The notes: a model not told the origin generated them from the letters alone. A stretch of 38,311 nucleotides of DNA from Micromonospora sp. CPCC 205371 (GCF_026130045.1 NZ_JAIBNX010000068.1:1-38311); one strand, 5' to 3'. Numbered from the stretch's first letter, positions 9,642-19,952 are shown. Translations and numbers: made by a program.

Positions 9642-11144
9642 ATGCGGGACGCGGTGCGTGGCGGGCTGGTCGGTGTCGGCGCGGCCGCGGTGGCGCTCGG
9701 GGTCGCCGAGGTCGTGGCCGTGTTCACCGGTGCGCGCAGCGCGCCTCTCGTGGCGGTGGGCGGCGTCGTCGTCGACCACGTGCCCGAGCCGCTCAAGCAA
9801 TTCGCGATCGACGCCTTCGGCGTACACGACAAGACCGCCCTGCTCGTCGGCACCGTCGTGCTACTCGCCGCGTTCGCCGCGGCCATCGGCGTCCTCGCGC
9901 TCCGCAGCTTCTGGTACGGCGTCGCCGGCATCGCCGCGTTCGGGCTGATCGGAGTCGCCGCCGCCCTGACCCGGCCGGACGCCGGCCCGGCAGCGGCGCT
10001 ACCCTCGCTGCTCGGCGCGCTGGTCGCCGGCGGTGTCCTGTGGGCGCTGATCGAGCTGCCCGACATCGGCGAGCATGAGGTCGACCGGCGGCGGCTGCTC
10101 ACCGGCGTCGCACTGGCCGTGGGCGCGGCGGCCGTCAGCGGGTTCGGCGGGCGGTGGCTCGCTACCCGGCGCAGCGTGTCAGAGGCGCGCAACGCCGTCG
10201 TGCTGCCGACGCCGGCCAGCCCCGCCCCCGCCGTGCCCGCCGGGGCCGACCTGTCGCTGACCCAGCTCGCCCCGTACGTCACCTCGAACTCCGCGTTCTA
10301 CCGCATCGACACCGCGCTCGTCGTGCCGCAGGTCGATCCGGTCGACTGGGTGCTGAAGATCCACGGGCGGGTGCGCAGGCCCATGACGCTCACCTTCGAG
10401 CAGCTCCTGGCCCGGCCCATGATCGAGCGGTACGTCACGCTGGCCTGCGTCTCCAACGAGGTGGGCGGCGACCTCATCGGCAACGCGCGCTGGCTGGGCG
10501 TACCGCTGAAGGACCTGCTCGACGAGGTCGAGCCGCAGGCCGGTGCCGACCAGGTCGTGGGCCGGTCCGCGGACGGCTGGACGTGCGGCACGCCCACGGC
10601 CGTACTGCGCGACGGGCGCGACGCGATGCTCGCCGTCGGCATGAACGGCGAGCCGCTGCCGGTGGAGCACGGATTCCCGGTGCGCATGGTCGTGCCGGGC
10701 CTCTACGGGTACGTGTCGGCCTGCAAGTGGGTCACCGAGCTGGAGCTGACCAGCTTCGCCGACTTCGACGCGTACTGGGTACCGCGCGGCTGGGCAGCAC
10801 AGGCGCCCATCAAGACCCAGTCCCGCATCGACACCCCGCGCGGGCGCAACAACCTCGTCGCCGGGCCGGTCACCGTCGCCGGTGTCGCGTGGGCGCAGCA
10901 CCGTGGCATCGCGAAGGTCGAGGTACGGGTCGACGGCGGCCCATGGCAGGAGGCCACGCTCGCGCGCACGGTCTCGATAGACACCTGGGTGCAGTGGTCA
11001 TGGCAGTGGCAGGCGACGCGGGGAGAGCACACGCTCCAGGTACGCGCCACCGACACCGCGCGTGCCGTGCAGCCGGAGGAGCAGCGGCCGCCCGACCCCG
11101 ACGGTGCTACCGGGTGGCACTCGGTCGACGTTGAGGTGGAATAG
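9642..11144 (+). CDS. Membrane-anchored molybdopterin-dependent oxidoreductase (sulfite-oxidase fold)
   Basis: This protein is probably a molybdenum-cofactor enzyme of the sulfite oxidase/YedY superfamily acting outside the membrane. Residues 1-145 contain four hydrophobic segments; then comes a twin-arginine-like stretch DRRRLLTG (148-155) ahead of another hydrophobic segment. The catalytic domain follows, with the molybdenum-ligating cysteine in TLACVSNEVGG (Cys269), the cofactor-binding GFPVRMVVPGLYGY motif and a C-terminal dimerisation immunoglobulin-like domain (GVAWAQHRGIAKVEVRVDGGPW). It is 500 residues from ATG 9642; a GTG at 9624 is possible but falls inside the terminator stem. Its end overlaps the convergent whiD gene by 38 bases. 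The substrate is unknown. Confidence 0.88.
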   Translation: MRDAVRGGLVGVGAAAVALGVAEVVAVFTGARSAPLVAVGGVVVDHVPEPLKQFAIDAFGVHDKTALLVGTVVLLAAFAAAIGVLALRSFWYGVAGIAAFGLIGVAAALTRPDAGPAAALPSLLGALVAGGVLWALIELPDIGEHEVDRRRLLTGVALAVGAAAVSGFGGRWLATRRSVSEARNAVVLPTPASPAPAVPAGADLSLTQLAPYVTSNSAFYRIDTALVVPQVDPVDWVLKIHGRVRRPMTLTFEQLLARPMIERYVTLACVSNEVGGDLIGNARWLGVPLKDLLDEVEPQAGADQVVGRSADGWTCGTPTAVLRDGRDAMLAVGMNGEPLPVEHGFPVRMVVPGLYGYVSACKWVTELELTSFADFDAYWVPRGWAAQAPIKTQSRIDTPRGRNNLVAGPVTVAGVAWAQHRGIAKVEVRVDGGPWQEATLARTVSIDTWVQWSWQWQATRGEHTLQVRATDTARAVQPEEQRPPDPDGATGWHSVDVEVE

Positions 11145-11523
11145 CTCTTTGGGGTGGCAGAGCCGGCACCGACTTGTGCGGCTTACCGAGCCGGGCCTCC
11201 AGGCGCTCGATGTCGACCCGCGTGCGGTACCGGTTGGCCAGGTCTTCCCAGCCCACCGCCAGCAGCCGCAGCCGCTCCGACTCGCTGAAGCCGCCCCACA
11301 CCCCGTATGGCTCCCGTACCGACAAAGCATGCGCCGCGCACTCGGCCCGCACCGGACACGCGCCGCACACCGCCTTCGCCTTCGCCTCGCGCTTGTTGCG
11401 GGTAGATCCCCGCTCGCCATCAGGGTGGAAGAACTGGGCGCTGTCCCGACCTCGACATGCGCCAAGCAGTTGCCAATCCCAGATATCCGCGATGGGCCCA
11501 GGCAGTCTGCTCACGTTGGCCAC
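11107..11523 (-). CDS. whiD: WhiB-family regulator, WhiD/WhiB3 type
   Basis: WhiB-like proteins carry an oxygen- and NO-sensitive [4Fe-4S] cluster and regulate transcription with the principal sigma factor; WhiD is needed for late spore maturation in Streptomyces, and WhiB3 is its mycobacterial counterpart. Cysteines 23, 53, 56 and 62 give the C-x29-C-x2-C-x5-C pattern, and the GVWGG turn is at 74-78. The N-terminus SRLPGPIADIWDWQLL followed by FFHPDGERG is specific to the WhiD/WhiB3 branch. The GTG start at 11523 has GGAGG about seven bases upstream. The 138-residue length includes a Pro/Arg-rich tail after residue 112 that overlaps the convergent oxidoreductase gene. It diverges from bldM, as in Streptomyces. 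Confidence 0.93.
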   Translation of the reverse strand: MANVSRLPGPIADIWDWQLLGACRGRDSAQFFHPDGERGSTRNKREAKAKAVCGACPVRAECAAHALSVREPYGVWGGFSESERLRLLAVGWEDLANRYRTRVDIERLEARLGKPHKSVPALPPQRAIPPQRRPSATR

Positions 11524-11697
11524 TGCGCCCCCTCCTCCCGACTCGAGCCCCTCGTACCCGGTCGGACCGAGGAGGAAACAACGAGCGAAGGCCCCTCCGA
11601 GAACTGTCGGGAAGTTTCAACTTCTTTCGCGCCAAAAGACCGTAATGATCACTTGGTTGCGTGGTCTCCTCCTCAGAGGATTTTGAGGAGGATGACT

Positions 11698-12564
11698 GTG
11701 CGAACCGTCCTCGTGTGCGTCCGGACACCGCTCGCCGCGCAGACCGTGGCGGCAGCCGCGGCTCGGCTCGGCCTGAGCGGCGCTGTCCGTACCGCCGTGA
11801 CCGAGACCGAAGCGCTTCTCCGGCTCGCCGAACGGCCTGCGGATATTGTGCTCGCCGACACCGCGCTGACCCGGCGGGACAGCGTGGGATTCACCCGGCG
11901 GGTACTCGTCAGAGCGCCCAGCGCGATCCTCATCCTGTTCGGCACCGAAGATCCACGGGTGTCCGCAGCGGTGATCGCGGCCGGTGCCCGGGGCGTACTC
12001 CGCGGCGGCGACCACGATCTCGTCAGCGTGGTCGCGAAGGCGCTGCTGCTGTGCCTGCCCGACCGCTCGTCCCCGGGTGGGGTTGGGCGTACCTCGTCCG
12101 CGGCGCCCGCACCCCGGGAGACGCCCGGCGGCCCATCGAACGGCCTGCCCGCCGTCGCCACGACGCCCCGCCCGGCGCCGTCGGCCGGCCCACCCGGACC
12201 TCACGGCCCGCACACTCCGCAGGGCCCCCACGGCCCGTCCGTGGTACCCGCGCAGCGCGATCAACCCGAGCTGAGCCCCAACCGCCCCACGGTCCCCGGC
12301 CCCAACGCCGGTCCCGCCTGGCGCGCCGGCCAACGCAACGGCGACCGCACCGACGCGGTGGCCCGCCGGATGGCGCTGACCGAGCGGGAACTCCAGGTGC
12401 TGCGCGGAATGGCCGACGGCAAGAGCAACGCCGAGATCGGGCGCGAACTGTTCGTCTCAGAGGACACCGTGAAGACGCACGCCCGGCGCCTGTTTCGCAA
12501 GCTGGGCGCGCGCGACCGAGCCCACGCGGTAGCGGCCGGCTTCCGTGCCGGCTTGGTCGCCTAG
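11698..12564 (+). CDS. bldM: BldM-like orphan response regulator with degenerate receiver and Pro-rich linker
   Basis: BldM controls aerial development genes in Streptomyces, alone or with WhiI. The C-terminal LuxR-type helix-turn-helix (about residues 225-288) contains DGKSNAEIGRELF and SEDTVKTHARRLFRKLGA, almost identical to BldM. The N-terminal receiver keeps Asp54, but the acidic pair at 8-9 is Val-Arg and the conserved lysine is absent (GVLRGGDHD). Residues about 122-220 are a Pro/Gly/Ala-rich linker that is much longer than in Streptomyces BldM (about 203 residues in all; here 288). The GTG at 11698 is chosen because GAGGAGG ends six bases upstream, while ATG 11692 directly abuts it, and because it aligns with the BldM start. 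It diverges from whiD, as in Streptomyces; its stop overlaps the DUF5319 stop by four bases. Confidence 0.9.
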   Translation: MRTVLVCVRTPLAAQTVAAAAARLGLSGAVRTAVTETEALLRLAERPADIVLADTALTRRDSVGFTRRVLVRAPSAILILFGTEDPRVSAAVIAAGARGVLRGGDHDLVSVVAKALLLCLPDRSSPGGVGRTSSAAPAPRETPGGPSNGLPAVATTPRPAPSAGPPGPHGPHTPQGPHGPSVVPAQRDQPELSPNRPTVPGPNAGPAWRAGQRNGDRTDAVARRMALTERELQVLRGMADGKSNAEIGRELFVSEDTVKTHARRLFRKLGARDRAHAVAAGFRAGLVA

Positions 12565-12956
12565 GTGTCATCGGACTCGTCGGAGAGGGTGTCGTGTACG
12601 CCGTCGGCGTAGCCGCGGGCGTACTCCCACGTCACGTAGTGGTCCGGGTCTGGGTCGTATGCCGGCTCGTGCACCCGGGGTCGCCCGGAGCTGAGTAGGT
12701 GCCGAAGGTTGCCCCGGAGCAGGTCCCAGTCGAAGTAGTGCGGCTCGTGACAGTCTTCGCACTCGATCACCAGGCCGCGGACCCCGATGGGGCTCAGCAG
12801 CGCCTGGTAGATCTCGAGGTCAGCCAGATCCTCCAGCACGTCCTGCCGCTCGGTGTCGGACAGCGGGTCGAGCTGGCCATCCTCACCGAGGTCGTCCAGT
12901 CCGGCGGACGGGTCAGCGGGGTCTCCGCTGAACGGGTCGATCGGCTCGTCTTGCAC
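12561..12956 (-). CDS. DUF5319 family protein
   Basis: A small acidic protein of unknown function, conserved next to guaB in actinobacteria. The GTG at 12956 follows a GGTGGAGGG ribosome site by a few bases and gives 131 residues; the frame extends to 13055, but the extension is basic, atypical, and would run into the guaB ribosome site. The N-terminal half is rich in Asp and Pro (DEPIDPFSGDPADPSAGLDDL). The core has CEDCHEPHYFDWDLLRGNLRHLL, whose CxxC and His might bind a metal, and the end repeats Asp/Glu. It diverges from guaB and converges on bldM with overlapping stop codons. Confidence 0.87.
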   Translation of the reverse strand: MQDEPIDPFSGDPADPSAGLDDLGEDGQLDPLSDTERQDVLEDLADLEIYQALLSPIGVRGLVIECEDCHEPHYFDWDLLRGNLRHLLSSGRPRVHEPAYDPDPDHYVTWEYARGYADGVHDTLSDESDDT

Positions 12957-13022
12957 CCCTCCACCGTAGTCGTAACCCCGCTCTCCGCGCCGACCTGAAC
13001 CCGACCTGAACTGCCGTCCCGG

Positions 13023-13028
13023 TAGGAT
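13023..13028 (+). promoter_or_regulatory. Candidate -10 element of the guaB promoter
   Basis: TAGGAT at 13023-13028 fits the actinobacterial -10 consensus and lies 29 bases before the guaB start. Immediately upstream is a tandem 10-base repeat CGACCTGAAC (12991-13000 and 13002-13011) that may serve as an operator or contribute a -35; no good TTGAC -35 is visible. Confidence 0.45.
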
Positions 13029-13030
13029 GA

Positions 13031-14551
<1,521 letters not shown>

Positions 14552-14561
14552 GAGAATCCGC

Positions 14562-15683
14562 GTGCGAGACGTGGTCGAGATCGGGTTGGGTAAGACCGCG
14601 CAGCGCGGCTACCACCTTGACGACATAGCAATCGTGCCGAGCCGGCGCACCCGGGATGTAGATGACGTATCGACATCCTGGCAGCTCGACGCGTACCAGT
14701 TTCAGATCCCCTGCGTCGCGCACCCCTCAGACGCGACCATGAGCCCGGCGACGGCCGTGACCCTCGGCCAGTTGGGCGGCCTCGGCGTGCTCAACGTCGA
14801 GGGCCTGTGGACCCGCTACGAAGACCCGGTCAAGGTGCTCGACGAGCTGGCTTCGCTCGACGACGACGCGCCGACGACGCGGCGGCTGCAGGAGGTCTAC
14901 GCCGAGCCGATCCGTCCCGAGCTGATCGCCGAGCGGGTGCGGCACATGCGCGAGGGCGGCATCACCGTCGCAGTGCGGGTGTCGCCGCAGCACACGCTGG
15001 CGCTGGCCCCGGTGATCCTCGACGCCGGCGTCGACATCCTGGTCATCCAGGGCACGCTGGTCTCGGCTGAGCACGTCTCGACAAACGACGAGCCGCTCAA
15101 CCTCAAGGAGTTCATCGCCGACCTCGACCTGCCGGTGATCGCCGGGGGCTGCACCGACTACAAGACGGCGCTGCACCTGATGCGCACGGGCGCTGCCGGT
15201 GTCATCGTCGGCATCGGCGGCGACGAGTGGTCGACCACCGACACGGTGCTGGGCATCCGGGTGCCGATGGCCACCGCGATCGCCGACGCCGCCGCGGCTC
15301 GGCGCGATTATCTCGACGAGACCGGCGGGCGATACGTGCACCTCATCGCCGACGGTGACATCTCGACCTCCGGCGACATCGCCAAGGCTCTTGGCTGCGG
15401 CGCCGACGCGGTGATGCTGGGCGAGCCGCTGTCGCTGGCCGCCGAGGCGCCGGCGCAGGGTGCGTGGTGGCATTCGGCGGCGAGCCACCCGAAGCTGCCG
15501 CGTGGCGGATTCGGCACCGCTGGCGACGACCCGCTGGGATCGATGGAAAGGGTGCTGTACGGCCCGGCCGACGAGCCGCACGGCCAGCTCAACCTGTTCG
15601 GCGGGCTCAAGCGGGCGATGGCCAAGTGCGGATACCGCGATCTGAAGGAGTTTCAGCGAGTCGGGCTCGTGCTCGATCGGTAA
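14562..15683 (+). CDS. guaB3: GuaB3-family IMP dehydrogenase-like protein
   Basis: This is an actinobacterial paralogue of IMPDH without CBS domains (373 residues). It has the barrel start GYHLDDIAIVPSRRTR, a WQLDAYQFQIPCVAHP segment and the phosphate-binding [24 protein letters not shown]. The loop that in IMPDH holds the nucleophilic cysteine reads GGDEWSTTDTVLG here, so the catalytic Cys is absent, as in the mycobacterial GuaB3 sequence I remember. Whether it has enzyme activity or regulates purine synthesis is therefore open. The GTG at 14562 has AGGAGA five bases upstream and the gene sits in an operon ten bases after guaB. Confidence 0.9.
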   Translation: MRDVVEIGLGKTAQRGYHLDDIAIVPSRRTRDVDDVSTSWQLDAYQFQIPCVAHPSDATMSPATAVTLGQLGGLGVLNVEGLWTRYEDPVKVLDELASLDDDAPTTRRLQEVYAEPIRPELIAERVRHMREGGITVAVRVSPQHTLALAPVILDAGVDILVIQGTLVSAEHVSTNDEPLNLKEFIADLDLPVIAGGCTDYKTALHLMRTGAAGVIVGIGGDEWSTTDTVLGIRVPMATAIADAAAARRDYLDETGGRYVHLIADGDISTSGDIAKALGCGADAVMLGEPLSLAAEAPAQGAWWHSAASHPKLPRGGFGTAGDDPLGSMERVLYGPADEPHGQLNLFGGLKRAMAKCGYRDLKEFQRVGLVLDR

Positions 15684-15697
15684 GTACCCTCGATCGG

Positions 15698-17107
15698 GTG
15701 AACCGTAGGCCGATCGCCGCTGCCGTACTCCTCGTCACACTTGCCGGGTGCACCGGGCGCGCCCCGGCACCCGAGGCATCGCCTGCCCGTAACTTCCAGC
15801 CCGGCGCCGACGGCGTCGGCGACACGTACTTCCCGAAGTACGGCAACGGCGGGTACGACGTGAAGTCGTACGCGCTCAAGCTGCGATACGACCCGGCGAA
15901 GGACGAGCTGACCGGCACAGCGACGATCACGGCGACCGCGACGGCCGACCTTTCGCGGTTCAACCTCGACCTGTCGGGGTTGTCGGTGACCGCGCTGTCG
16001 GTCGACGGGAAGCCCGCGCAGGACAGCCGCGACGGCACCGAGCTGGTGATCACGCCGGGCGCGGGCCTCGCGAAGGGCGCCGAGTTCACTGTGGAGATCG
16101 GGTACGGCGGGAAGCCGGAGCCGGTCAAGAGCGCCGACCTGGGCGAGGGCGGCTTCCTCCACACCGACGACGGCGCGATCGCGCTCGGCCAGCCCGAGTC
16201 GGCCAGCACGTGGTTCCCGGTCAACGACCACCCGAGTGACAAGGCCACGTACGACATCGAGGTCACCGTGCCTCAGGGCGTGGAGGCGCTCAGCAACGGC
16301 GTACCGGGCGGGTCCACTGAGGACGGCGGCTGGACCACGTGGAAGTGGTCCGAGAAGGCGCCGATGGCGAGCTACCTGGCGACCCTCGTGATCGGCCAGT
16401 ACCGGGTGGTGAGCAGCACGCACAACGGCAAGCCGATCGTCACGGCGGTGCCCGAGTCGTTGCCCCGAAACGGCCGGGCCGAGGCGGCGATGCTGTTCAC
16501 GGCCGAGATCGCCGACTTCCTGGAGACCCAGTTCGGGCCGTACCCGTTCGACGCGTACGGCGGTGTGGTGGTCGACGACGACCGGATCGGGTACGCGCTG
16601 GAGACGCAGTCCCGGCCCGTGTACGGGAACGTGTGGTTCAGGCAGCGCGTGAACACCGACGTGGTGGCGCACGAACTGGCGCACCAGTGGTTCGGCGACA
16701 GCGTGTCGATCGCGCGCTGGGAAGACATCTGGCTCAACGAGGGCTTCGCCACGTACGCCGAGTGGCTGTGGGCGGAAGAGCAGGGGCGCGAGTCGGTGCA
16801 GGAGAGTTTCCAGGCCGAGTACGACGCGACCGACGACTGGTCGCAGCCGACCCTCGACCCGGGTCGCTCGCAGATCTTCAGCCGGGCGGTCTACAAACGG
16901 GGCGGACTGACCGTGCACGCGCTGCGCCTGGCCGTGGGCGACGACGACTTCTTCAAGATCCTCAAGACGTGGACGGCCGAGAAGCGCAACGGCACCGCGC
17001 AGACGGCCGACTTCATCACCGTCGCCGAGCGGGTGAGTGGCGAATCCCTCCGCCCGTTGTTCGACGAGTGGCTGACGTCGCCGACCCCGCCGAAGATTCC
17101 CGCCTAG
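15698..17107 (+). CDS. M1-family metallopeptidase, lipoprotein
   Basis: This is a zinc aminopeptidase-like enzyme anchored outside the membrane. The GTG at 15698 begins a lipoprotein signal (LLVTLAGC, Cys about residue 18). The M1 signature is complete: HELAH at 325-329 and the third zinc ligand Glu348 in WLNEGFATYAEW. The exopeptidase GxMEN motif is replaced by GYALETQ, so substrate handling may differ from classical aminopeptidase N. It is 469 residues long and lacks the large C-terminal helical domain of 850-residue M1 enzymes, as is usual for these actinobacterial lipoproteins. TACCCT lies seven bases before the GTG, suggesting a leaderless transcript. Its stop overlaps the convergent LCP stop by four bases. 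Confidence 0.9.
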   Translation: MNRRPIAAAVLLVTLAGCTGRAPAPEASPARNFQPGADGVGDTYFPKYGNGGYDVKSYALKLRYDPAKDELTGTATITATATADLSRFNLDLSGLSVTALSVDGKPAQDSRDGTELVITPGAGLAKGAEFTVEIGYGGKPEPVKSADLGEGGFLHTDDGAIALGQPESASTWFPVNDHPSDKATYDIEVTVPQGVEALSNGVPGGSTEDGGWTTWKWSEKAPMASYLATLVIGQYRVVSSTHNGKPIVTAVPESLPRNGRAEAAMLFTAEIADFLETQFGPYPFDAYGGVVVDDDRIGYALETQSRPVYGNVWFRQRVNTDVVAHELAHQWFGDSVSIARWEDIWLNEGFATYAEWLWAEEQGRESVQESFQAEYDATDDWSQPTLDPGRSQIFSRAVYKRGGLTVHALRLAVGDDDFFKILKTWTAEKRNGTAQTADFITVAERVSGESLRPLFDEWLTSPTPPKIPA

Positions 17108-18195
17108 CGCTTGATGAGGAGCTTCGGGTGGGCCGCCAGGTACGTGTCGGCCCGGCCCGCCCGCAGCTCGGAGATGAACTTCCTGCCCTCCGCGGTCAGC
17201 TGCTCGCCCCGGTAGGCGCTGCCCCGGCCGACGCCGCTGCCGGGCAGTCCCACGAGGGTCAGCGACGACGGGCGGAGGCCACTGAGGGCGTACGCGAAGT
17301 CGATGGGCCTCCGCCCGCGCCCGTCGAAGACGAGGGTGTCGCCGAGGGCGCGCAGCACGCGGTCGATCTCGAGTGGGTTCTTCGCCAGGTTGAGCGAGCC
17401 GACCTTCGCGAGCACCGCGCGGATGAGCTGCTGGTGGTGGCGCTGCCGGGTGTAGTCGCCGCCGGGCAGGTACCGCTGGCGCGAGTAGTCCAGCGCCTGC
17501 CAGCCGTTGAGGTGCCGGTTGCCCACCTCGTACACCATCGCCGGGCCACCCCTCGACAGTCCGCGGCCGCTCTTGTCGAGGTGGATCGAGGTGACCTTCT
17601 GGTCGACGTACAGGTCGATGCCGCCCACCGCGTCGACCAGCTTGCGGAATCCGCGGAAGTTGAGCACGACACCCGCGTCGAAACGCTGGATGCCGGTGTA
17701 GCGGCTGACCGTCTGCGCGAGAAGCTGGAACCCTTGTGCGGCGCTCGGCTTGGCCTTGCCCCGCCGGCTGCCGTAGCTCATCGCGTGGGTGAGTTTCGTG
17801 CGGCCGCCGCGGTAGCCCGACTTGGGAAACGCGGGGACGTCGACCACCAGGTCACGGGGGAGGGAGAAGAGGTACCCCTTCGTGAGGCCGCGCGGGATGT
17901 GCAGGATCGTGACCGCGTCCGCCTTGGGCTCCCAGTTGGGCACGCTTTCGCGGGTGTCGACACCGACGATCAGCACGGTGAGCGGGCCGGTGATGTCGGC
18001 TCCCGGCTCGGGTGTGGGGCTCGGCGTCGGGGAAGGGCTGGTGGACGGCGAGGGCGTCGGCGATCCGAAGAGGTCGGCGGTCGGCACCTCGTACCGGTCG
18101 CGGAGCGCGTAGTTGGCGGCGACCGCCCCACCGCCGAGCAGCACCACGGCCGCGAGTACCGCCGCGCCGATAAGGATCAACCGACGTCGAGTCAT
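17104..18195 (-). CDS. LytR-CpsA-Psr (LCP) family cell-wall polymer ligase
   Basis: LCP enzymes transfer lipid-linked glycopolymers (teichoic-acid or arabinogalactan type) to peptidoglycan outside the membrane. The ATG at 18195 gives 363 residues: a basic N-terminus (TRRRLILIG), one membrane segment (about 5-28), a Thr/Pro/Ser linker (PSPSTSPSPTPSPTPEP), then the LCP domain with the ILHIPRGL strand, LPRDLVVDVP, a VDAVGGIDLYVD block and the LDYSRQRYLPGGDYTRQRHHQQL helix, whose arginines bind the pyrophosphate. A frame reaching to 19995 runs antisense through the GMC gene and is not real. It diverges from the GMC gene across about 50 bases. Confidence 0.93.
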   Translation of the reverse strand: MTRRRLILIGAAVLAAVVLLGGGAVAANYALRDRYEVPTADLFGSPTPSPSTSPSPTPSPTPEPGADITGPLTVLIVGVDTRESVPNWEPKADAVTILHIPRGLTKGYLFSLPRDLVVDVPAFPKSGYRGGRTKLTHAMSYGSRRGKAKPSAAQGFQLLAQTVSRYTGIQRFDAGVVLNFRGFRKLVDAVGGIDLYVDQKVTSIHLDKSGRGLSRGGPAMVYEVGNRHLNGWQALDYSRQRYLPGGDYTRQRHHQQLIRAVLAKVGSLNLAKNPLEIDRVLRALGDTLVFDGRGRRPIDFAYALSGLRPSSLTLVGLPGSGVGRGSAYRGEQLTAEGRKFISELRAGRADTYLAAHPKLLIKR

Positions 18196-18246
18196 AGAGT
18201 GGCATCGTGCCTGTTGACGGTCTGGTGTGCTAGCTACTCGTGAGTA

Positions 18247-19941
18247 ATGATGAGCCGTATGCGGTATGACGTGGTCGTCATCGGGTCCGGATTCGGTGGC
18301 AGCGTGGCCGCACTGCGGCTGGCCGAAAAGGGATACTCGGTCGCCGTGCTGGAGGCGGGCCGGCGCTTCGCCGACGACGAGTTTCCCGAGACCTCCTGGC
18401 GCACCAGGCGCTTCCTGTGGGCGCCGAAGCTCGGCTGGTACGGCATCCAGCGGATCACGCTGCTGCGCTCCGCCAAGGGAGAGCCGGGCGCCGGCGTGCT
18501 CGTGCTGTCCGGTGCGGGGGTTGGCGGCGGATCGCTCGTCTACGCCAACACGCTCTACGAGCCGCTGCCGGCGTTCTACGAAGACCCCCAGTGGCGCGGC
18601 ATCACCGACTGGCGCTCCGAGCTCGCCCCGTACTACGACCAGGCGAAACGGATGCTGGGTGTCACGACGTACCCGAACCAGACGGCGGCGGACCGCGCGA
18701 TGCGCGCGGTGGCCGACCGGATGGGGGTCGGGCACACCTTCCACCCGACCCCGGTCGGCGTCCACATCGGGCGTCCCGGTGAGCGGGTCGCCGACCCGTA
18801 CTTCGGTGGCGCTGGGCCTGAGCGCACCGGCTGCCTGCACTGCGGCTCGTGCATGACCGGCTGCCGGCACGGCGCCAAGAACACGCTCGTCAAGAACTAC
18901 CTGTGGCTGGCCGAGCGGATGGGCGTCGAGGTGCACCCGCTCACGACGGCGGTCTCGGTCCGTCCTTCCGGCGGCGGCTACCGGATCGAGACCGTGCGCA
19001 CGGGCGCGTGGCTCAGTAAGAAGAGGCGCACCTTCGAGGCCGATCAGGTGATCTTCGCGGCGGGTGCGCTCGGCACCCAGCGGCTGCTGCACGAGGCGCG
19101 GCAGTCCGGGGCCCTGCCGGACCTGTCCGCGCGGGTCGGCGCGCTGACGCGTACCAATTCGGAGGCCATTCTCGGTGCCGCGCTGCTGCGGCCGGACGCC
19201 AAGCGGCGCGGGGTCGACTTCACCAAGGGCGTGGCGATCACGAGCTCGTTCCACCCCGACGAGCACACTCACATCGAGCCGGTCCGGTACGGGCGGGGCT
19301 CGAACGTGATGGGCTTCCTGCAGTCGGCGCTGGTCGACGGCGGGCCGCGCCGCCCGCTGCGCTGGCTCGCCACCATGGCCGCCCGGCCGCTGACCTACCT
19401 GCGGCTGCTGTCGGTGCGCGACTGGTCCCAGCGCACCGTGATCGCGCTGGTCATGCAGTCGCTCGACAACTCGCTCACCACCCACTACCGGCGCGGCAAG
19501 CTGCGCACGACCCAGGGCCACGGCGCGCCCAACCCGGCCTGGATTCCGGCCGGCAACGAGGCGGTGCGGCTGCTCGCCGACGAGATCGGCGGGGTACCGG
19601 GTGGAGCGGTCACCGAGGCGTTCAACGTGCCGCTTACCGCGCACATCCTCGGCGGCTCGGCGATCGGCGCCACCGCCGCCGAGGGCGTCATCGACCCGTA
19701 CCACCGGGTCTTCGGGTACCCGGGACTGCACGTGGTGGACGGCGCCGCCGTCACCGCGAACCTCGGCGTGAATCCCTCGCTGACGATCACCGCCCAGGCC
19801 GAGCGGGCGATGTCCTTCTGGCCCAACAAGGGCTCGGAAGATCCGCGGCCTCCGCAGGGCGAGCCGTACCACCGGATCGCACCTGTCGCACCCGTCGCAC
19901 CGGCCGTGCCACGCGGCGCTCCCGCCGAACTGCGCCTGTAG
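18247..19941 (+). CDS. GMC-type FAD oxidoreductase (cholesterol-oxidase-like) with a Cys cluster
   Basis: This is an FAD-dependent oxidoreductase related to the annotated mycobacterial choD product. The Rossmann motif VIGSGFGG is at residues 11-18, followed by VLEAGRRF at the end of the second strand. The C-terminal GMC region includes [12 protein letters not shown] and [26 protein letters not shown]. Cys196, Cys199, Cys202 and Cys206 form [11 protein letters not shown], a CX2CX2CX3C pattern that could hold an iron-sulfur cluster. It is 564 residues long and ends in an Ala/Pro/Val repeat. The start is ambiguous between ATG 18247, 18250 and 18259, because none has a ribosome site. True cholesterol oxidase activity is not proven for this branch. 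guaA follows after 11 bases. Confidence 0.87.
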   Translation: MMSRMRYDVVVIGSGFGGSVAALRLAEKGYSVAVLEAGRRFADDEFPETSWRTRRFLWAPKLGWYGIQRITLLRSAKGEPGAGVLVLSGAGVGGGSLVYANTLYEPLPAFYEDPQWRGITDWRSELAPYYDQAKRMLGVTTYPNQTAADRAMRAVADRMGVGHTFHPTPVGVHIGRPGERVADPYFGGAGPERTGCLHCGSCMTGCRHGAKNTLVKNYLWLAERMGVEVHPLTTAVSVRPSGGGYRIETVRTGAWLSKKRRTFEADQVIFAAGALGTQRLLHEARQSGALPDLSARVGALTRTNSEAILGAALLRPDAKRRGVDFTKGVAITSSFHPDEHTHIEPVRYGRGSNVMGFLQSALVDGGPRRPLRWLATMAARPLTYLRLLSVRDWSQRTVIALVMQSLDNSLTTHYRRGKLRTTQGHGAPNPAWIPAGNEAVRLLADEIGGVPGGAVTEAFNVPLTAHILGGSAIGATAAEGVIDPYHRVFGYPGLHVVDGAAVTANLGVNPSLTITAQAERAMSFWPNKGSEDPRPPQGEPYHRIAPVAPVAPAVPRGAPAELRL

Positions 19942-19952
19942 GCTCCAGTCGC

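Noticed and set aside
12991-13011. Tandem CGACCTGAAC repeats as a purine repressor site
   Set aside because: The copies are seen, but no known purine operator consensus matches; they are only mentioned with the guaB promoter.
15464-15697. Extended start of the M1 peptidase at 15464
   Set aside because: The extension overlaps guaB3 in another frame and would bury the lipoprotein signal that begins at 15698.
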